Positions 1 to 10,214 are shown, counted from the stretch's first letter. The stretch: DNA of 64,000 nucleotides from an uncultured Ignisphaera sp. (GCA_938074605.1 CALJEI010000010.1:1-64000), one strand, 5' to 3'. The notes: generated by a model not told the origin, from the letters alone. Made by a program: numbers and translations.

Positions 1-959
1 TTTTTAGCTAAATAGTGTTGAGCAACATCATCAATACCCTTTTGACAAACAACAACAGTAGCACCAACAGAAGCAAGCTTCTCAACCATATCCCTAAGGA
101 TCTTAGCTTCTTCTTCAAGGAATGATCTTATCTGCTCTGGAGATGTTATATTTATTTTTGCTGTGATATCAGGCTTTTCTATCTCTAGTGGTGCATCTAG
201 AAGAGCTATTTTTGCATTCTCAACCCTTCTAGGCATTGCAGGATGCACAACCTCCTTATCAAGAACAATACCATAGACAAGTTGGCTATCTAGTAGGCTT
301 CCCCCTCTCTTCTTCTCTATTTTAACCATATCAAGCTTAACATCGTATGTTCCATCGCTTCTCTTTTCTGCTACTGTAAATGCTGCTTCAAGGATCATAT
401 CCATTAGTCTATTCACAACATCAGGCGTCGCTATGTATTTACTGGCAAGAGCTGTATATAGTGCTTTCTTTAACTCCTGTTTAGCTTTTTCTCTATCCTC
501 CTGTTTCTCAAGATCTCCAACAAATACCTTAATAGCTATTTCATCAAGTATTTCTAACGCTTTATTAAGAGCCTTCTTATAACCTTCTATAATTGTTGTT
601 GGATGCACACCTTGGTCAAGGAGCTGTTCAGCTTTCTCTAATAATGAGCCAGCTAATACTACAGCTGACGTTGTGCCATCTCCAACTTCAGCATCAACAG
701 CTTTAGCTGCTTCCACTAGTAGCTTTGCTGATGGATGTTGAACTTCCATTTCTTTGACAATGGTGGCACCATCATTTGTTACTGTTATATCTCCAAAACT
801 ATCTACAAGCATTTTATCTAATCCTCTAGGACCTAGGCTGGTACGCAGTATTTCTGCAAGTACTCTTGCTGCCATTATATTAGCTCTCAATGCTTCTTTT
901 CCATGTGTTCTAGATGTGCCCTCCTTGAGTATCAGCACGGGTACTCCATATAATGCCAT
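1..959 (-). CDS. thsA: Thermosome subunit (group II chaperonin), C-terminus outside window
   Basis: This is the N-terminal part, about 319 residues, of a cytosolic ATP-dependent group II chaperonin that folds proteins in a double ring. The reading frame is open to the window edge, so the C-terminus is missing. The protein starts [20 protein letters not shown] and carries the nucleotide-binding motifs [21 protein letters not shown] and [12 protein letters not shown], which are diagnostic of the family. The ATG at 959 directly precedes these conserved residues and lies about 35 bases downstream of a TATA-like element. Which subunit type (alpha, beta or gamma) cannot be told from this fragment, so the symbol is generic. 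Confidence 0.96.
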   Translation of the reverse strand, partial: MALYGVPVLILKEGTSRTHGKEALRANIMAARVLAEILRTSLGPRGLDKMLVDSFGDITVTNDGATIVKEMEVQHPSAKLLVEAAKAVDAEVGDGTTSAVVLAGSLLEKAEQLLDQGVHPTTIIEGYKKALNKALEILDEIAIKVFVGDLEKQEDREKAKQELKKALYTALASKYIATPDVVNRLMDMILEAAFTVAEKRSDGTYDVKLDMVKIEKKRGGSLLDSQLVYGIVLDKEVVHPAMPRRVENAKIALLDAPLEIEKPDITAKINITSPEQIRSFLEEEAKILRDMVEKLASVGATVVVCQKGIDDVAQHYLAK

Positions 960-992
960 ATCTTACACCAATTGAGTTCAACTGCAGAGGTT

Positions 993-1000
993 CTATATAA
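993..1000 (-). promoter_or_regulatory. Candidate TATA box of the thermosome gene
   Basis: On the minus strand the string AAAAGCTTATATAG lies 34 to 41 bases upstream of the thermosome ATG. Its TTATATAG core is a good archaeal TATA box, and the purine-rich AAAAG before it could serve as a BRE. A start of transcription about 25 bases downstream would leave a short leader. This is inferred from sequence only. Confidence 0.5.
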
Positions 1001-1045
1001 GCTTTTATGAAAAACTGTCATTTTCTATCATAATTCATGTTTCAA

Positions 1046-1912
1046 TTATATTGCATACTCCACAAATTTACTACAGTAGGAACATGTATCACTAATGTCA
1101 TAAGAGCCGCAATATTTACATTTTTTAACATTTCCAAATATGTAGCTCTGTAATAATTCAACTGATTTACTGCTGGAATACATTAATTCTGGGGAATTTT
1201 TAAGGATAATTCCCATATTCTTGAAAAATTTTGCTTTTTCTTCAAATTCATATCCATTTAAATCTAGTTCCATTATATGCTTACTTGTTAGTGTTAAATA
1301 GAGTACATCATCTGAAACTACATAATAGAAAGGTCTCGTTACCTTTATATTGTCTACTTCTCTAATAGGCAATCCTTCACTAAAAATGGTCCTAGATGTA
1401 GTTAGTAGTCCAAATAGCGATAAAGTAGTTAGGTCATTTCTATATAGTGGAACTGCTATAAACTCTATACCGATTTCTCTCGCAATTTTTATCGCCATAT
1501 ATTCTCCGTATTTAAGCCATTCTATGAAATCCTTTGTTGTAAATTTATCATCTACCTCAATTATTCTATAACTGTTAGCCCTTATGATATTACTGATTTT
1601 CTTACAATCAATATACCTATTAAAGCATAGCACTGTGATGTTCACATTAAAATCTCTTATAGTGGATTCATATATTGAAAGGGCTACTATGGACAGAAGT
1701 GGTTTATTTGCCATTATTAGAAACATGATATTGCTATTCTTTTTAATCATTTTATAGTAATGGAGCGTTCTTCTAACCTGCTTAACTACACTACGATATA
1801 AGCATAATCTGCACAGTTTTTCCCCTGATACCCTTCGCTTAAATACCGCATGTCTCTTTCTACAAGAGCTGCAGTATACAGGCTCCCCTTCAGTATACAT
1901 TTTTATAGTCAC
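1046..1912 (-). CDS. TtuA/Ncs6-like zinc protein with a degenerate PP-loop
   Basis: The 288-residue protein has the frame of the tRNA 2-thiolation enzymes TtuA/Ncs6. An N-terminal zinc knuckle (YCSSC at about 13-17, then LCRLC) is followed by a Rossmann-like middle and a C-terminal CKYCG...CSYC zinc ribbon. The stretch KVTRPFYYV resembles the family's conserved K-PLRYV segment. The ATP-binding PP-loop motif SGGxDS is absent; the equivalent position reads MFLIMANKPLLSIVAL. The mid-protein cysteines expected for the iron-sulfur site are not obvious either. It is therefore probably not a standard thiolase. It is the last gene of a three-gene operon and its ATG overlaps the upstream stop by 4 bases. 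The function is unknown; a structural or tRNA-binding role is inference. Confidence 0.6.
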   Translation of the reverse strand: MTIKMYTEGEPVYCSSCRKRHAVFKRRVSGEKLCRLCLYRSVVKQVRRTLHYYKMIKKNSNIMFLIMANKPLLSIVALSIYESTIRDFNVNITVLCFNRYIDCKKISNIIRANSYRIIEVDDKFTTKDFIEWLKYGEYMAIKIAREIGIEFIAVPLYRNDLTTLSLFGLLTTSRTIFSEGLPIREVDNIKVTRPFYYVVSDDVLYLTLTSKHIMELDLNGYEFEEKAKFFKNMGIILKNSPELMYSSSKSVELLQSYIFGNVKKCKYCGSYDISDTCSYCSKFVEYAI

Positions 1913-2286
1913 TTTACAATAAATTTTATGTCTATGGAGTATCTCTTTAAACTATCTTTAATTCCTCTCTTTAACATTTCTATATCATTAGTGATATTCT
2001 CAGTAACATCCTCCTGCATAAATATACATGTCCCATTTAAAAAAACCTTTATAAGAGTTCTTCGTTTAGCCACATCAGTTTCAAATTCTTGTAATATGTT
2101 TTTAACAACCTTTACATCTGCTATAACTACCTTGACATTCAAATTGAGTTGGGATTCAAGATTTCTTAAGAGTGTTTCTAAATATTTCCACAATTTCACT
2201 TCTTTATTAGCTATCCCCATGATAATTAGATTGTTTCTGGAAATAGCTTCTCTATACTCGTTTTCATCAAATAGTTCTATTACCAT
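1909..2286 (-). CDS. Thioredoxin-fold-like protein without CxxC
   Basis: This 125-residue protein is not recognised with certainty. Its pattern of strands and helices suggests a thioredoxin fold: a hydrophobic strand NLIIMGI, an amphipathic helix, a strand VKVVIADV, then TLIKVFLNGTCIF, which recalls the thioredoxin segment PTxxxFxNG. No CxxC redox motif is present, so disulfide chemistry is unlikely. The gene overlaps the upstream zinc-ribbon gene by 7 bases and the downstream TtuA-like gene by 4, so the three are probably co-translated and may act together. The fold assignment is inference. Confidence 0.5.
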   Translation of the reverse strand: MVIELFDENEYREAISRNNLIIMGIANKEVKLWKYLETLLRNLESQLNLNVKVVIADVKVVKNILQEFETDVAKRRTLIKVFLNGTCIFMQEDVTENITNDIEMLKRGIKDSLKRYSIDIKFIVK

Positions 2287-3146
2287 TTAGTGTTACGCAC
2301 CTCTATCAATGACTTTATGAACTCTTTTTCACTATTACTTAAAATAACCTCTATATCTAGGGGATCTCTAGTCTCTATTGGCGGTTTTACACCTATGCTA
2401 CTTAAGTAGACATATCCATAACTAATAGATTTCATGATTTCATCAATACTATAGTTTTTAACAAAATCCTTTAGTAACTCTACAAAGTTTACATACTCCT
2501 TGAGAGTTTTTTCAGAGACCGTAGAACCACATACTATGCATGTAAGATCAGGCATTAGAGCATTGAATTTGCATATGGGACAGGAAACTGGTAGTACTGT
2601 ATATCTCTTTGCAATCCAATACCTATTCCAACATTCTCTTAATCTATCAATTAAATCACTATGCCCCCTAGTCACAAGCTCCTTATACAATCTTGGAGCA
2701 TATGTTAAAATGGCTTCACCAATATTATTAACTATAAATTCAATTTGAGCATCCGTCAACACATCTCTTAACTCAAGGATCATGGCAGCTATAATAGGAT
2801 ATAGGAACGTTATATTCCTTCTAAATCTTCTGATAATAACATCTAAGTCAAGTGTTGAAGATTCACCTCTAATCATATCAATAATAGTGGTAGCTATCCT
2901 AATAAATTCCTCATTTGACAACTCTAAGAATCGTAACCCAAAAGCTTCTATAAGCTCATTTAAATGTTTTTCAACCCAACCTTCAGTATCTATATACCTC
3001 TTTTTTAGCGTTGATGTCTTCTTGTTCCTAATCCTTACTTCGTCAGTTTCCATTATATTTTGTTTTTTACTAGATGCTTTACCTGCTTCTTTTTCTTCAT
3101 CACTACTTTTTCCCCTTCTTACGCGGGGCAATAGTAGGACACCCAC
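2280..3146 (-). CDS. Zinc-ribbon protein of unknown function, first gene of the TtuA-like operon
   Basis: I do not recognise this 288-residue protein. It begins with a basic, charged, probably disordered stretch of about 50 residues rich in Lys, Glu and Ser. A mostly helical domain follows. Near residue 190 there is a zinc-ribbon-like CPICKFNALMPDLTCIVC, and then a helical C-terminus. The gene heads a tight operon with the thioredoxin-like and TtuA-like genes (7-base and 4-base overlaps), and a roughly 280-base AT-rich spacer separates it from the divergent ribonucleotide reductase gene. The combination suggests an RNA- or protein-binding partner of the TtuA-like protein, but this is inference. 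Confidence 0.55.
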   Translation of the reverse strand: MGVLLLPRVRRGKSSDEEKEAGKASSKKQNIMETDEVRIRNKKTSTLKKRYIDTEGWVEKHLNELIEAFGLRFLELSNEEFIRIATTIIDMIRGESSTLDLDVIIRRFRRNITFLYPIIAAMILELRDVLTDAQIEFIVNNIGEAILTYAPRLYKELVTRGHSDLIDRLRECWNRYWIAKRYTVLPVSCPICKFNALMPDLTCIVCGSTVSEKTLKEYVNFVELLKDFVKNYSIDEIMKSISYGYVYLSSIGVKPPIETRDPLDIEVILSNSEKEFIKSLIEVRNTKW

Positions 3147-3445
3147 TATATACTATTTCTAGTCTAGAACCTAGATATAGTTACACACTTTATAATTATG
3201 GTTGATCCTATTCTCTTACTTTATTTTATTAGATTTAAACAGTTCTAAGTAGTTAATATATTAATGTCCTTTTTAATAATTATATCAACATGAATACTAT
3301 TTCTAGCTTTAGATTTTATGTTAATAAAATGTAATACTAGAATATTATCGACTATTATGTAAAATGATACAGTTTCTCCTGACAGTTCTAGTTATTAGCT
3401 CTGAAAGTGTATTACCTCTATAGCAAGTAGTTGGCTGGGAGCTAC

Positions 3446-6034
3446 ATGGATGGAGAATCGCTAATGGATACAAACCCCATAGATATGATGCAGGCTAATG
3501 TACCTAATATAATTGTTATCAAACGTAATGGAGGTAGAGAACCATTTAAAGTAGGTAAGGTAATACTAAGTATACTCAAGGCGTGTAATAATCAATGTAG
3601 TCAAAGTGAAGTTAGTGAAATAGTAAATAGTTTAGTGGAAGAGATAAAGGGTCATACAGAAGTTTTAACAAGTGAATTAGTCGATAGAATAGAAAAAATA
3701 ATGATTATGAAAAGTTTTGAAAATCCTAAATGGCTTGAGATAGCCAAGATATATGAACTTGGAAGAATTTATAAGGATGTTTATGGACGAGGAAAAATAG
3801 AGATTGATCCAAAAGACCTTATGCTTACATTTCCAGCTATAAAGGTACTTGAAAGTAGATATTTATTGAAAGATCTTGAAACAGGACGCTTTCTTGAAAC
3901 TCCACAAATTATGTTTAGGAGAGTTGCAAAAGTAATAGCCCGTGTAGAATATGAGTATTGTTTAAAACTTCATAAAGACAGTAATAGTTGTAATGACGTT
4001 GCCATCTATTGGGAAGAGAAGTTTTATGAGCTTATGAATAGCCTTAAGTTTCTACCAAATTCACCAACATTAATGAATGCTGGCACTAGGTTAGGAATAC
4101 TATCAGCATGTTTTGTTATACCTGTTAGAGACTCTATGGTTACAGAGGATGGTGAAGGAATCTACGATGCACTAAGAGCACAAGCTGTAATATTTCAACA
4201 TGGTGGTGGAACAGGCTTTGATTTTTCTGAATTAAGGCCTGAGGGTGACATTGTTATTTCAACAGCAGGTGTGGCAAGTGGTCCTATATCATTTATGAAA
4301 GTATTTGATGTAAATACAGAAATTGTTAAACAGGGTGGTAAAAGAAGAGGCGCTAATATGGGTGTACTACATGTATGGCACTCCGATATAGAGAAGTTTA
4401 TTGAAGCCAAAAGCGGTAAATTAAAAGATACTGCTTTGCAGAACTTTAATATTAGTGTTGGAGTATATGATTATTTTATGTATGCTGCATTAAATGGTGG
4501 TCTAGTTCCCCTTATAAATCCCAGAAAAACAAGACTACGCAGAGACAAAGGAAATGATTCTAGATATTATGCAATTGTACGTGCAAGAGACTATATAAAT
4601 AACGAATTGATTCAAGAAGAAATATTTAAGGAGTTAGAATCCAACAACAATAGTATCTGGCTTGATGAATCAATTATAATTACATTAGATGAAGCTATGG
4701 CAATAGCTGAAGAGAATAATGCTATAATGGGGTTCATAGATGCTAAAAAATTGTTTGAAAAGATTGTTAAAAATGCGTGGGATTCTGGAGACCCTGGGCT
4801 ATTATTTATTGATACAATAAATAGGAGACATCCAACATGGTATTTAGGGAAAATAAATTCAACAAATCCATGTGGAGAACAGCCATTACTTCCATGGGAA
4901 AGCTGTAACTTGGGAAGCATAGATCTCTCTAAGTATGTCTATACCGATGCTGAGGGTAGCCCCAGGATAGCATGGCGTGCACTTGCTGAAGATCTCAAAA
5001 CAATACTTAGATTTATGGATAACGTGATAGACGCTGCTAAATGGCCGCTTCCACAACTTGAGCTAATGGCTAAAAGAACTAGAAAAATTGGTATTGGTGT
5101 AATGGGATGGGCTTATATGTTAATAAAATTGGGTATACCCTATGATAGTGTAGATGCTGTATACTTAGCATATAGTCTTGCTGAATGGATAGAATACAAT
5201 CTTGCGCTAGCTAGCATAGAGCTTGCAAAAGAACGAGGCCCATTTCCAGCATACGATGCCTCTAAATATAGACCTACATGGCTAACATCTAAACCAATAG
5301 AAGAGTTACTTAAGATAACAAAAATAGATGAAAAACCCTCTCAAAGAGTTTTATCGATAATTTTAGATAGACCTCCACTAGACTGGAATTTCATTGAAGA
5401 GCTACGTATAAAGTATGGAATTAGAAATGCTGCTTTGACAAGCATAGCACCAACTGGTACCATAAGTATTATTGCTGGTACTAGCTCAAGCATAGAACCT
5501 CTCTTTGCTGTTGCATATGAAAGGCATGTATCTATTGGTATATTTATTGAAATAGATAGACTCTTCTTAGAGTATTTAAGAAATTATGATTTAGACGACC
5601 CTCAGCTAATAAAGAGCATTGCTGAAAAGGGTAGCATTGATGATCTATTCTATGTTCCAAAATCCTTAAAAAAACTATTTAGAACAGCCCACGATATTGC
5701 TCCAAAATGGCATCTCCTTCATCAAGCTGCATGGCAACAATGGGTATGCGGTGGTGTATCAAAGACTATTAACTTAAAATTTGATGCTACAACCGATATG
5801 GTTAGAGAAATATATACATTAGCATGGCTTCTAGGGTGTAAAGGAGTTACCATATACAGGGATAAATCTAAAGCTCAGCAAGTCGTCTACATAGGTGTAA
5901 AAATGAGTCAGACAGCACAAAAAGATGAAAAACAACAGGAATCAAAACAAAAGTTTACAATAGCGCTAGGAGAAACTCTTGCTGATGCTATAGAGATGTC
6001 TACTCAGCAAGGCTGCTCCACATGTAGATATTAA
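3446..6034 (+). CDS. nrdJ: Adenosylcobalamin-dependent (class II) ribonucleotide reductase
   Basis: The enzyme reduces ribonucleotides to deoxyribonucleotides in the cytosol using B12 as the radical source. The protein is about 862 residues. An N-terminal ATP-cone allosteric domain ([18 protein letters not shown]) is followed by the barrel. The barrel holds the first redox cysteine in [10 protein letters not shown], the radical loop [18 protein letters not shown], and [21 protein letters not shown]-terminal CSTC pair near the end would regenerate the active site. No separate small subunit gene is nearby, which fits class II. I chose the ATG at 3446 because GGGAG precedes it; an in-frame TTG at 3431 would add five residues. 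The gene stands alone, divergent from the TtuA-like operon. Confidence 0.95.
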   Translation: MDGESLMDTNPIDMMQANVPNIIVIKRNGGREPFKVGKVILSILKACNNQCSQSEVSEIVNSLVEEIKGHTEVLTSELVDRIEKIMIMKSFENPKWLEIAKIYELGRIYKDVYGRGKIEIDPKDLMLTFPAIKVLESRYLLKDLETGRFLETPQIMFRRVAKVIARVEYEYCLKLHKDSNSCNDVAIYWEEKFYELMNSLKFLPNSPTLMNAGTRLGILSACFVIPVRDSMVTEDGEGIYDALRAQAVIFQHGGGTGFDFSELRPEGDIVISTAGVASGPISFMKVFDVNTEIVKQGGKRRGANMGVLHVWHSDIEKFIEAKSGKLKDTALQNFNISVGVYDYFMYAALNGGLVPLINPRKTRLRRDKGNDSRYYAIVRARDYINNELIQEEIFKELESNNNSIWLDESIIITLDEAMAIAEENNAIMGFIDAKKLFEKIVKNAWDSGDPGLLFIDTINRRHPTWYLGKINSTNPCGEQPLLPWESCNLGSIDLSKYVYTDAEGSPRIAWRALAEDLKTILRFMDNVIDAAKWPLPQLELMAKRTRKIGIGVMGWAYMLIKLGIPYDSVDAVYLAYSLAEWIEYNLALASIELAKERGPFPAYDASKYRPTWLTSKPIEELLKITKIDEKPSQRVLSIILDRPPLDWNFIEELRIKYGIRNAALTSIAPTGTISIIAGTSSSIEPLFAVAYERHVSIGIFIEIDRLFLEYLRNYDLDDPQLIKSIAEKGSIDDLFYVPKSLKKLFRTAHDIAPKWHLLHQAAWQQWVCGGVSKTINLKFDATTDMVREIYTLAWLLGCKGVTIYRDKSKAQQVVYIGVKMSQTAQKDEKQQESKQKFTIALGETLADAIEMSTQQGCSTCRY

Positions 6035-6285
6035 ATAAAAATATAAAGAGTATCAATAATGAAGTTATAACTGTGTACCTACTTTTTAGGAGAAATTGGT
6101 TGTATTATATAAGACTTACTCATTGGGGTAAAGTAAAAGAAAGGCCATAGACGCACACCTCTGTAAGTTTCCAATGCAAATAATTCCCATATTCTAAGAA
6201 GTGGGTGTAATTTAAACTATTTGGTGGAGAGAGGAGACTGGGATTAAACTCTTTAGGGGAAGCGCGATTCCAAGGCGATGGATTT

Positions 6286-7341
6286 CTAAGGACAGCTTGT
6301 ATTCTTCTTAATAGAGAGGAGATTAGCAACTAGTCTATCATGAATTATACAGAGTTCTGAATGACTCATCTCCTTTATCTTCTTACTATATTTTACAAGC
6401 CATACGAAACCATTGTGTTCTGAAATTGTATCTACAAAGTGGTGTACTATCCAAGCATTTATAATAGCCCTTCCGCGGAAGGTTGACAGCATTTCTTCTA
6501 GATTCTCTACATATGGAAATTTTGTATCTGTAAGAGCTTTTAGTAATATTTCCCAATCTCGATTAGTTAAATCTTTTCTACCAAAAGAGGCTTTACCATT
6601 TCCAACATACCTTTCACCATAGCCTGGTATAATTATCTTTCCATATGCAGCCTTTGTTCTCCATGAGCTAGAGTCTAATGAATATATGTTTAGAGTCTTC
6701 AATACATTATACATTGTTGAAGTACCCCCCACCCCTAGTGCGTGTATCTTTCCTCTGAATATTTTTGTTATTATAGCAAGTGCAATTATAGGTGCTATTC
6801 TACTTCCCCTACCATTTTTAGCTAATGTAGGGGGGACTACACCTCCAAATGCTATTAGATTTACACCATATTCTTTATAGATATCAATTGCTTCTAGCAT
6901 ACTGTAACAGTCATAGCAATGTACTACAGGAATTACCTTCTTATCTTCCAACTTTGTATATAGTATTTCAAAATTTTTTATATTTTCTAAAAGCTGTTGC
7001 TTTGTTATTGAACAAAACTGTTTTGGTGGGATATCAAGTGATATATACATATCTGCATCAAGGGCTCTATATCTCTCAATGAGACTTTCCAAATCGATTT
7101 TAAGCCCCTTAATCATTATCTGATATCCACCTGAATCAACCCAGACCCTTGAAACAATTGGTTTTGGCCATTTCCACCTTAGACTATTTATCATGATATC
7201 TATGTCTGGCATATATTCCCAGAGTTTTATCATTGTATCTGGAACTCCAAAAACAACCCTCGGACTTGTTATTACGATGCTCTTCTCACCATCAATTCTA
7301 TTTATATATTTATCTACTATATTAATCTTTTGTAATCGCAA
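6286..7341 (-). CDS. Stand-alone TGT-fold (tRNA-guanine transglycosylase-like) protein
   Basis: This 351-residue TIM-barrel-type protein resembles the catalytic domain of tRNA-guanine transglycosylases. VWVDSGGYQ (Asp69) matches the DSGGFQ substrate motif, AFGGVVPP (about 165-172) matches the base-recognition GG loop, and HALGVGG with SLDSSSW (Asp223) matches the GVG...D segment holding the nucleophile. The PUA and other C-terminal domains of archaeal ArcTGT are absent and the usual Cys3-His zinc site is not evident. It could be a paralogue that exchanges a base in an unusual nucleic acid, as the DNA-modifying DpdA/TgtA5 relatives do, but no other deazapurine-DNA genes are nearby. The substrate is unknown. 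It is divergent from the PurM-fold gene, 53 bases away. Confidence 0.65.
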   Translation of the reverse strand: MRLQKINIVDKYINRIDGEKSIVITSPRVVFGVPDTMIKLWEYMPDIDIMINSLRWKWPKPIVSRVWVDSGGYQIMIKGLKIDLESLIERYRALDADMYISLDIPPKQFCSITKQQLLENIKNFEILYTKLEDKKVIPVVHCYDCYSMLEAIDIYKEYGVNLIAFGGVVPPTLAKNGRGSRIAPIIALAIITKIFRGKIHALGVGGTSTMYNVLKTLNIYSLDSSSWRTKAAYGKIIIPGYGERYVGNGKASFGRKDLTNRDWEILLKALTDTKFPYVENLEEMLSTFRGRAIINAWIVHHFVDTISEHNGFVWLVKYSKKIKEMSHSELCIIHDRLVANLLSIKKNTSCP

Positions 7342-7394
7342 TATATTTAAGGAACTCTACACATTACAGATAGGGTAGTGGTGTCTCTAAGGAA

Positions 7395-8366
7395 ATGAAA
7401 GAAAATATATTAAAACTTGCAAAGTTGGTTAAACGCCATCCACTTTCACTGCTAACTTTCTATGATGATGCTGGAGACATAGTCTATAATTCTACGAGAT
7501 TTCTGGTAAAAGTTGATGGATTTGCATTCTCAAGGGCTAGATATAGTTGGTGTAGCTATAGAGATGTTGGATTTAGAGCTGTAACTGCAGCAGTAAGTGA
7601 TGTCATAGCCAAGGGCTGCAGGCCAATAGCATATACATTATCAATAGGATTGACAAAAAGCTCAATTAACGAACTAGAAGATGTTATAAAGGGTGTCACA
7701 GATGCTGTTACTATATATGGAGGCTATATTGTTAACATAGATACGAACTCTGGTAATGATGATTGGATAGATGTTTTTGTCCTTGCTGACTGTAAATATG
7801 TACCAATTCCTAGAATGGTTAGGCCATGGAATACCCTTGTGCTTCCACGCAGAATTGGAGATACCACCATAGCTTATATCTCCCATCTCAATAGTGATGT
7901 TAGTAGTCTTAATCAAAATATTATTGAGATTTCATGTAGACCGATGGCAAAACTGGAATTGGTGGAAGTTATTGAGAAATGCCGTGATTGTATTACTGGT
8001 TCAATTGATATAAGTGACACATTTGCTGAAACATTATATGATCTCGTAGATGCGTCAGGATATGGAATTCTATTAAATGTTTCACCATATAGTATTGCCT
8101 CTTATAACCTTCTCAATTTCTATCACACTAATAGAGGTAATTATAACGATATAATTGATCTTATTCTAATGGCAAATGAAGAATATATCCCTATCTTAAT
8201 AATCAATAACTGGTGCATCGATGAATTAATTTCACTACTTACATCATTAGGATTTGAACCAATAATATTAGGTTGTGGGATAATCGCAAAAGAAGTTAGT
8301 TGGATGGGTAGAAGAATCCCAAAAATCGTTTGGAGCCATATACATTCAAAAATACTCTACGAATAA
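7395..8366 (+). CDS. AIR synthase/ThiL-fold (PurM-like) protein
   Basis: The 323-residue protein belongs by pattern to the PurM/ThiL/SelD ATP-binding superfamily. FYDDAGDIV near residue 23 is in the place of the DDAA nucleotide/metal motif. FRAVTAAVSDVIAKGCRPI (about 61-79) matches the N-S-D-A-A-G-P helix of thiamine-monophosphate kinase and AIR synthase. Glycines expected in the C-terminal half are partly lost, so it may not be a standard ThiL; a family-specific substrate is possible. AAGGA lies immediately before the ATG. The gene is divergent from the TGT-fold gene and is followed by the radical SAM gene on the same strand 84 bases later. Confidence 0.6.
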   Translation: MKENILKLAKLVKRHPLSLLTFYDDAGDIVYNSTRFLVKVDGFAFSRARYSWCSYRDVGFRAVTAAVSDVIAKGCRPIAYTLSIGLTKSSINELEDVIKGVTDAVTIYGGYIVNIDTNSGNDDWIDVFVLADCKYVPIPRMVRPWNTLVLPRRIGDTTIAYISHLNSDVSSLNQNIIEISCRPMAKLELVEVIEKCRDCITGSIDISDTFAETLYDLVDASGYGILLNVSPYSIASYNLLNFYHTNRGNYNDIIDLILMANEEYIPILIINNWCIDELISLLTSLGFEPIILGCGIIAKEVSWMGRRIPKIVWSHIHSKILYE

Positions 8367-8450
8367 AATACTCATGTAATTCATTACCGATAGTGTTATA
8401 TACTACCACCACTCTAATGAATTATAAACAGGTCGAGTGAGGGATTTCAC

Positions 8451-10214
8451 TTGACTAACCAACCATCTATTGTAGCACTATTTGACAAATCTAGTCAGAC
8501 TGTAAGTGTAGGTAAAAGACTTATTCATGTTGGTGGACAATTACCGCCTATAGGAAGTCAGGAAAAACTTGTAAGATATACCTCATCTCTCTGCCCAAAT
8601 TGTTTTAGAATTCTCCCCGCAGTAATAGTTGAAAGAGAAAATGCATTATTTATTAAACGTATATGTCCTGAGCATGGAGAAATAGAAGAGATATATTTTG
8701 CTGATTCTGAAATGGCTAAACGTTTTGAAAAGTATACCTATGAAGGTAATGGTATTAAACAGCCCTACACCGCTGCAACAGCTCCCTGTCCATTTAACTG
8801 TGGATTATGTCCCTTACATAAAACCCATACAGCATTACTAAATATTGTTGTAACAAATAGATGTGACTTGAGTTGCTGGTACTGTTTTTATTTCGCAGAA
8901 AGAGCTGGTTATGTCTATGAACCAACCATTAATGATATTATAAAAATGGTTGAAGCTCTAAATAGGCAAAAGGACATTGCTGTAGCTGTTCAGCTTACTG
9001 GTGGTGAACCAACTCTACGTGAAGATCTAATAGATATAGTTAAAACTTTAAAGAATATGAATGTAACACACATTCAGCTTAATACACATGGTATAAAATT
9101 TGCAGCCCTTTATCTAAAGGATCCTAGGGAAGCAATTGAATATGCTAAAGGCTTAAGAGCTGCTGGTGTCAATACTATCTATCTGAGCTTTGATGGTGTA
9201 TCACCAACAACAAATCCAAAAAATCACTGGGAGATACCATATGTCCTGGAGGTTTTTAGAGCTAGTGGAATGACTAGTATTGTTTTTGTTCCTACCGTGA
9301 TAAAATCCGTTAATGATGACGAGCTTGGAGATGTAATAAGAGTTGCTGCCTATAACATGGATATTGTAAGAGGTGTAAACTTTCAACCTGTAAGCCTAGT
9401 TGGTATGATGCGTAAACAGGAGAGAACGAGGTTTAGAATAACTATACCAGAAGTTATTAAATTAATTGAAGAGCAAACAGATGGTGAAATACCGCATACG
9501 TCATGGTTTCCAGTAGGAGCTGCCATACCTATAGCAAGATTTCTTAAGATTTTGGGCTCATCTAAACGAGCGGAATTTACAACTAGTCCAATGTGTGGTG
9601 CTGCAACATATGTATATATACAACGGGAATCAGACAATATACATTTTATCCCAATAACAAATTTTGTTGATGCTGATGGACTACTTGACTACTTAGAAAG
9701 AAAATATGAAAGCTTGATAGATAAACCCAAAGTGCTGACAAGATTATTGAGTCTTGCTAGTATAACAACAATTTTGAATAAATATATAATATGGAGTCGT
9801 GTACCTGATGAAATTAAGTTTGAGCTCAGGAGTATAATGCTAGACATATTCATACATAAAAACTATTCCGCATTGGGGAGATTTCACTACAAGTTCCTCT
9901 TTCTAGGCATGATGCACTTCATGGATGAGTGGAACTATGATGTGGAAAGAGTTATGAGATGTGCGGTACATTATGCTCTTCCCGATGGGCGAATAATACC
10001 ATTTTGTGCATTTAACATTATAAACGATATCTATAGAGATACTCCTCAAAAAACTTACGGCATCCAAATAGAAGAATATATAAGAAAATATGGTGAAAGA
10101 TCAATATATGAACGGAAGTATATCAGAACGAGAGAATTAATAGAGAAGATGACCCAAAGCGAAATATATAAACGGTTTTACCAACCTGTACTTCATAAAA
10201 TGAAAAAGAACTAA
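8451..10214 (+). CDS. tes: Radical SAM protein of the tetraether lipid synthase (Tes) type
   Basis: The 587-residue protein shows the layout of the Tes family, which joins two archaeol chains by a radical C-C bond to make membrane-spanning tetraether (GDGT) lipids. An N-terminal metal-binding part has CPNC (48-51) and CPEHG (72 onward). Next come CPFNCGLCPLHKTHT (113-127) and the radical SAM motif RCDLSCWYC (Cys138, Cys142, Cys145), with the SAM-binding LTGGEPTLR soon after. The start is TTG at 8451, with GAGTGAGGG upstream. A paralogue acting on another lipid bond, such as a cross-linking GMGT-type enzyme, cannot be excluded. Neighbours do not help. Confidence 0.75.
   Translation: MTNQPSIVALFDKSSQTVSVGKRLIHVGGQLPPIGSQEKLVRYTSSLCPNCFRILPAVIVERENALFIKRICPEHGEIEEIYFADSEMAKRFEKYTYEGNGIKQPYTAATAPCPFNCGLCPLHKTHTALLNIVVTNRCDLSCWYCFYFAERAGYVYEPTINDIIKMVEALNRQKDIAVAVQLTGGEPTLREDLIDIVKTLKNMNVTHIQLNTHGIKFAALYLKDPREAIEYAKGLRAAGVNTIYLSFDGVSPTTNPKNHWEIPYVLEVFRASGMTSIVFVPTVIKSVNDDELGDVIRVAAYNMDIVRGVNFQPVSLVGMMRKQERTRFRITIPEVIKLIEEQTDGEIPHTSWFPVGAAIPIARFLKILGSSKRAEFTTSPMCGAATYVYIQRESDNIHFIPITNFVDADGLLDYLERKYESLIDKPKVLTRLLSLASITTILNKYIIWSRVPDEIKFELRSIMLDIFIHKNYSALGRFHYKFLFLGMMHFMDEWNYDVERVMRCAVHYALPDGRIIPFCAFNIINDIYRDTPQKTYGIQIEEYIRKYGERSIYERKYIRTRELIEKMTQSEIYKRFYQPVLHKMKKN

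Noticed and set aside
3360-3430. ATGATAC with two CTGA strings upstream of nrdJ
   Set aside because: The C box is poor and there is no C' box between the two CTGA strings.
6120-6329. Minus-strand frame of 69 codons overlapping the end of the TGT-like gene
   Set aside because: It overlaps a well-supported gene in another frame, has no ribosome site and no recognisable motif. The rest of 6035-6285 shows no RNA box motifs.
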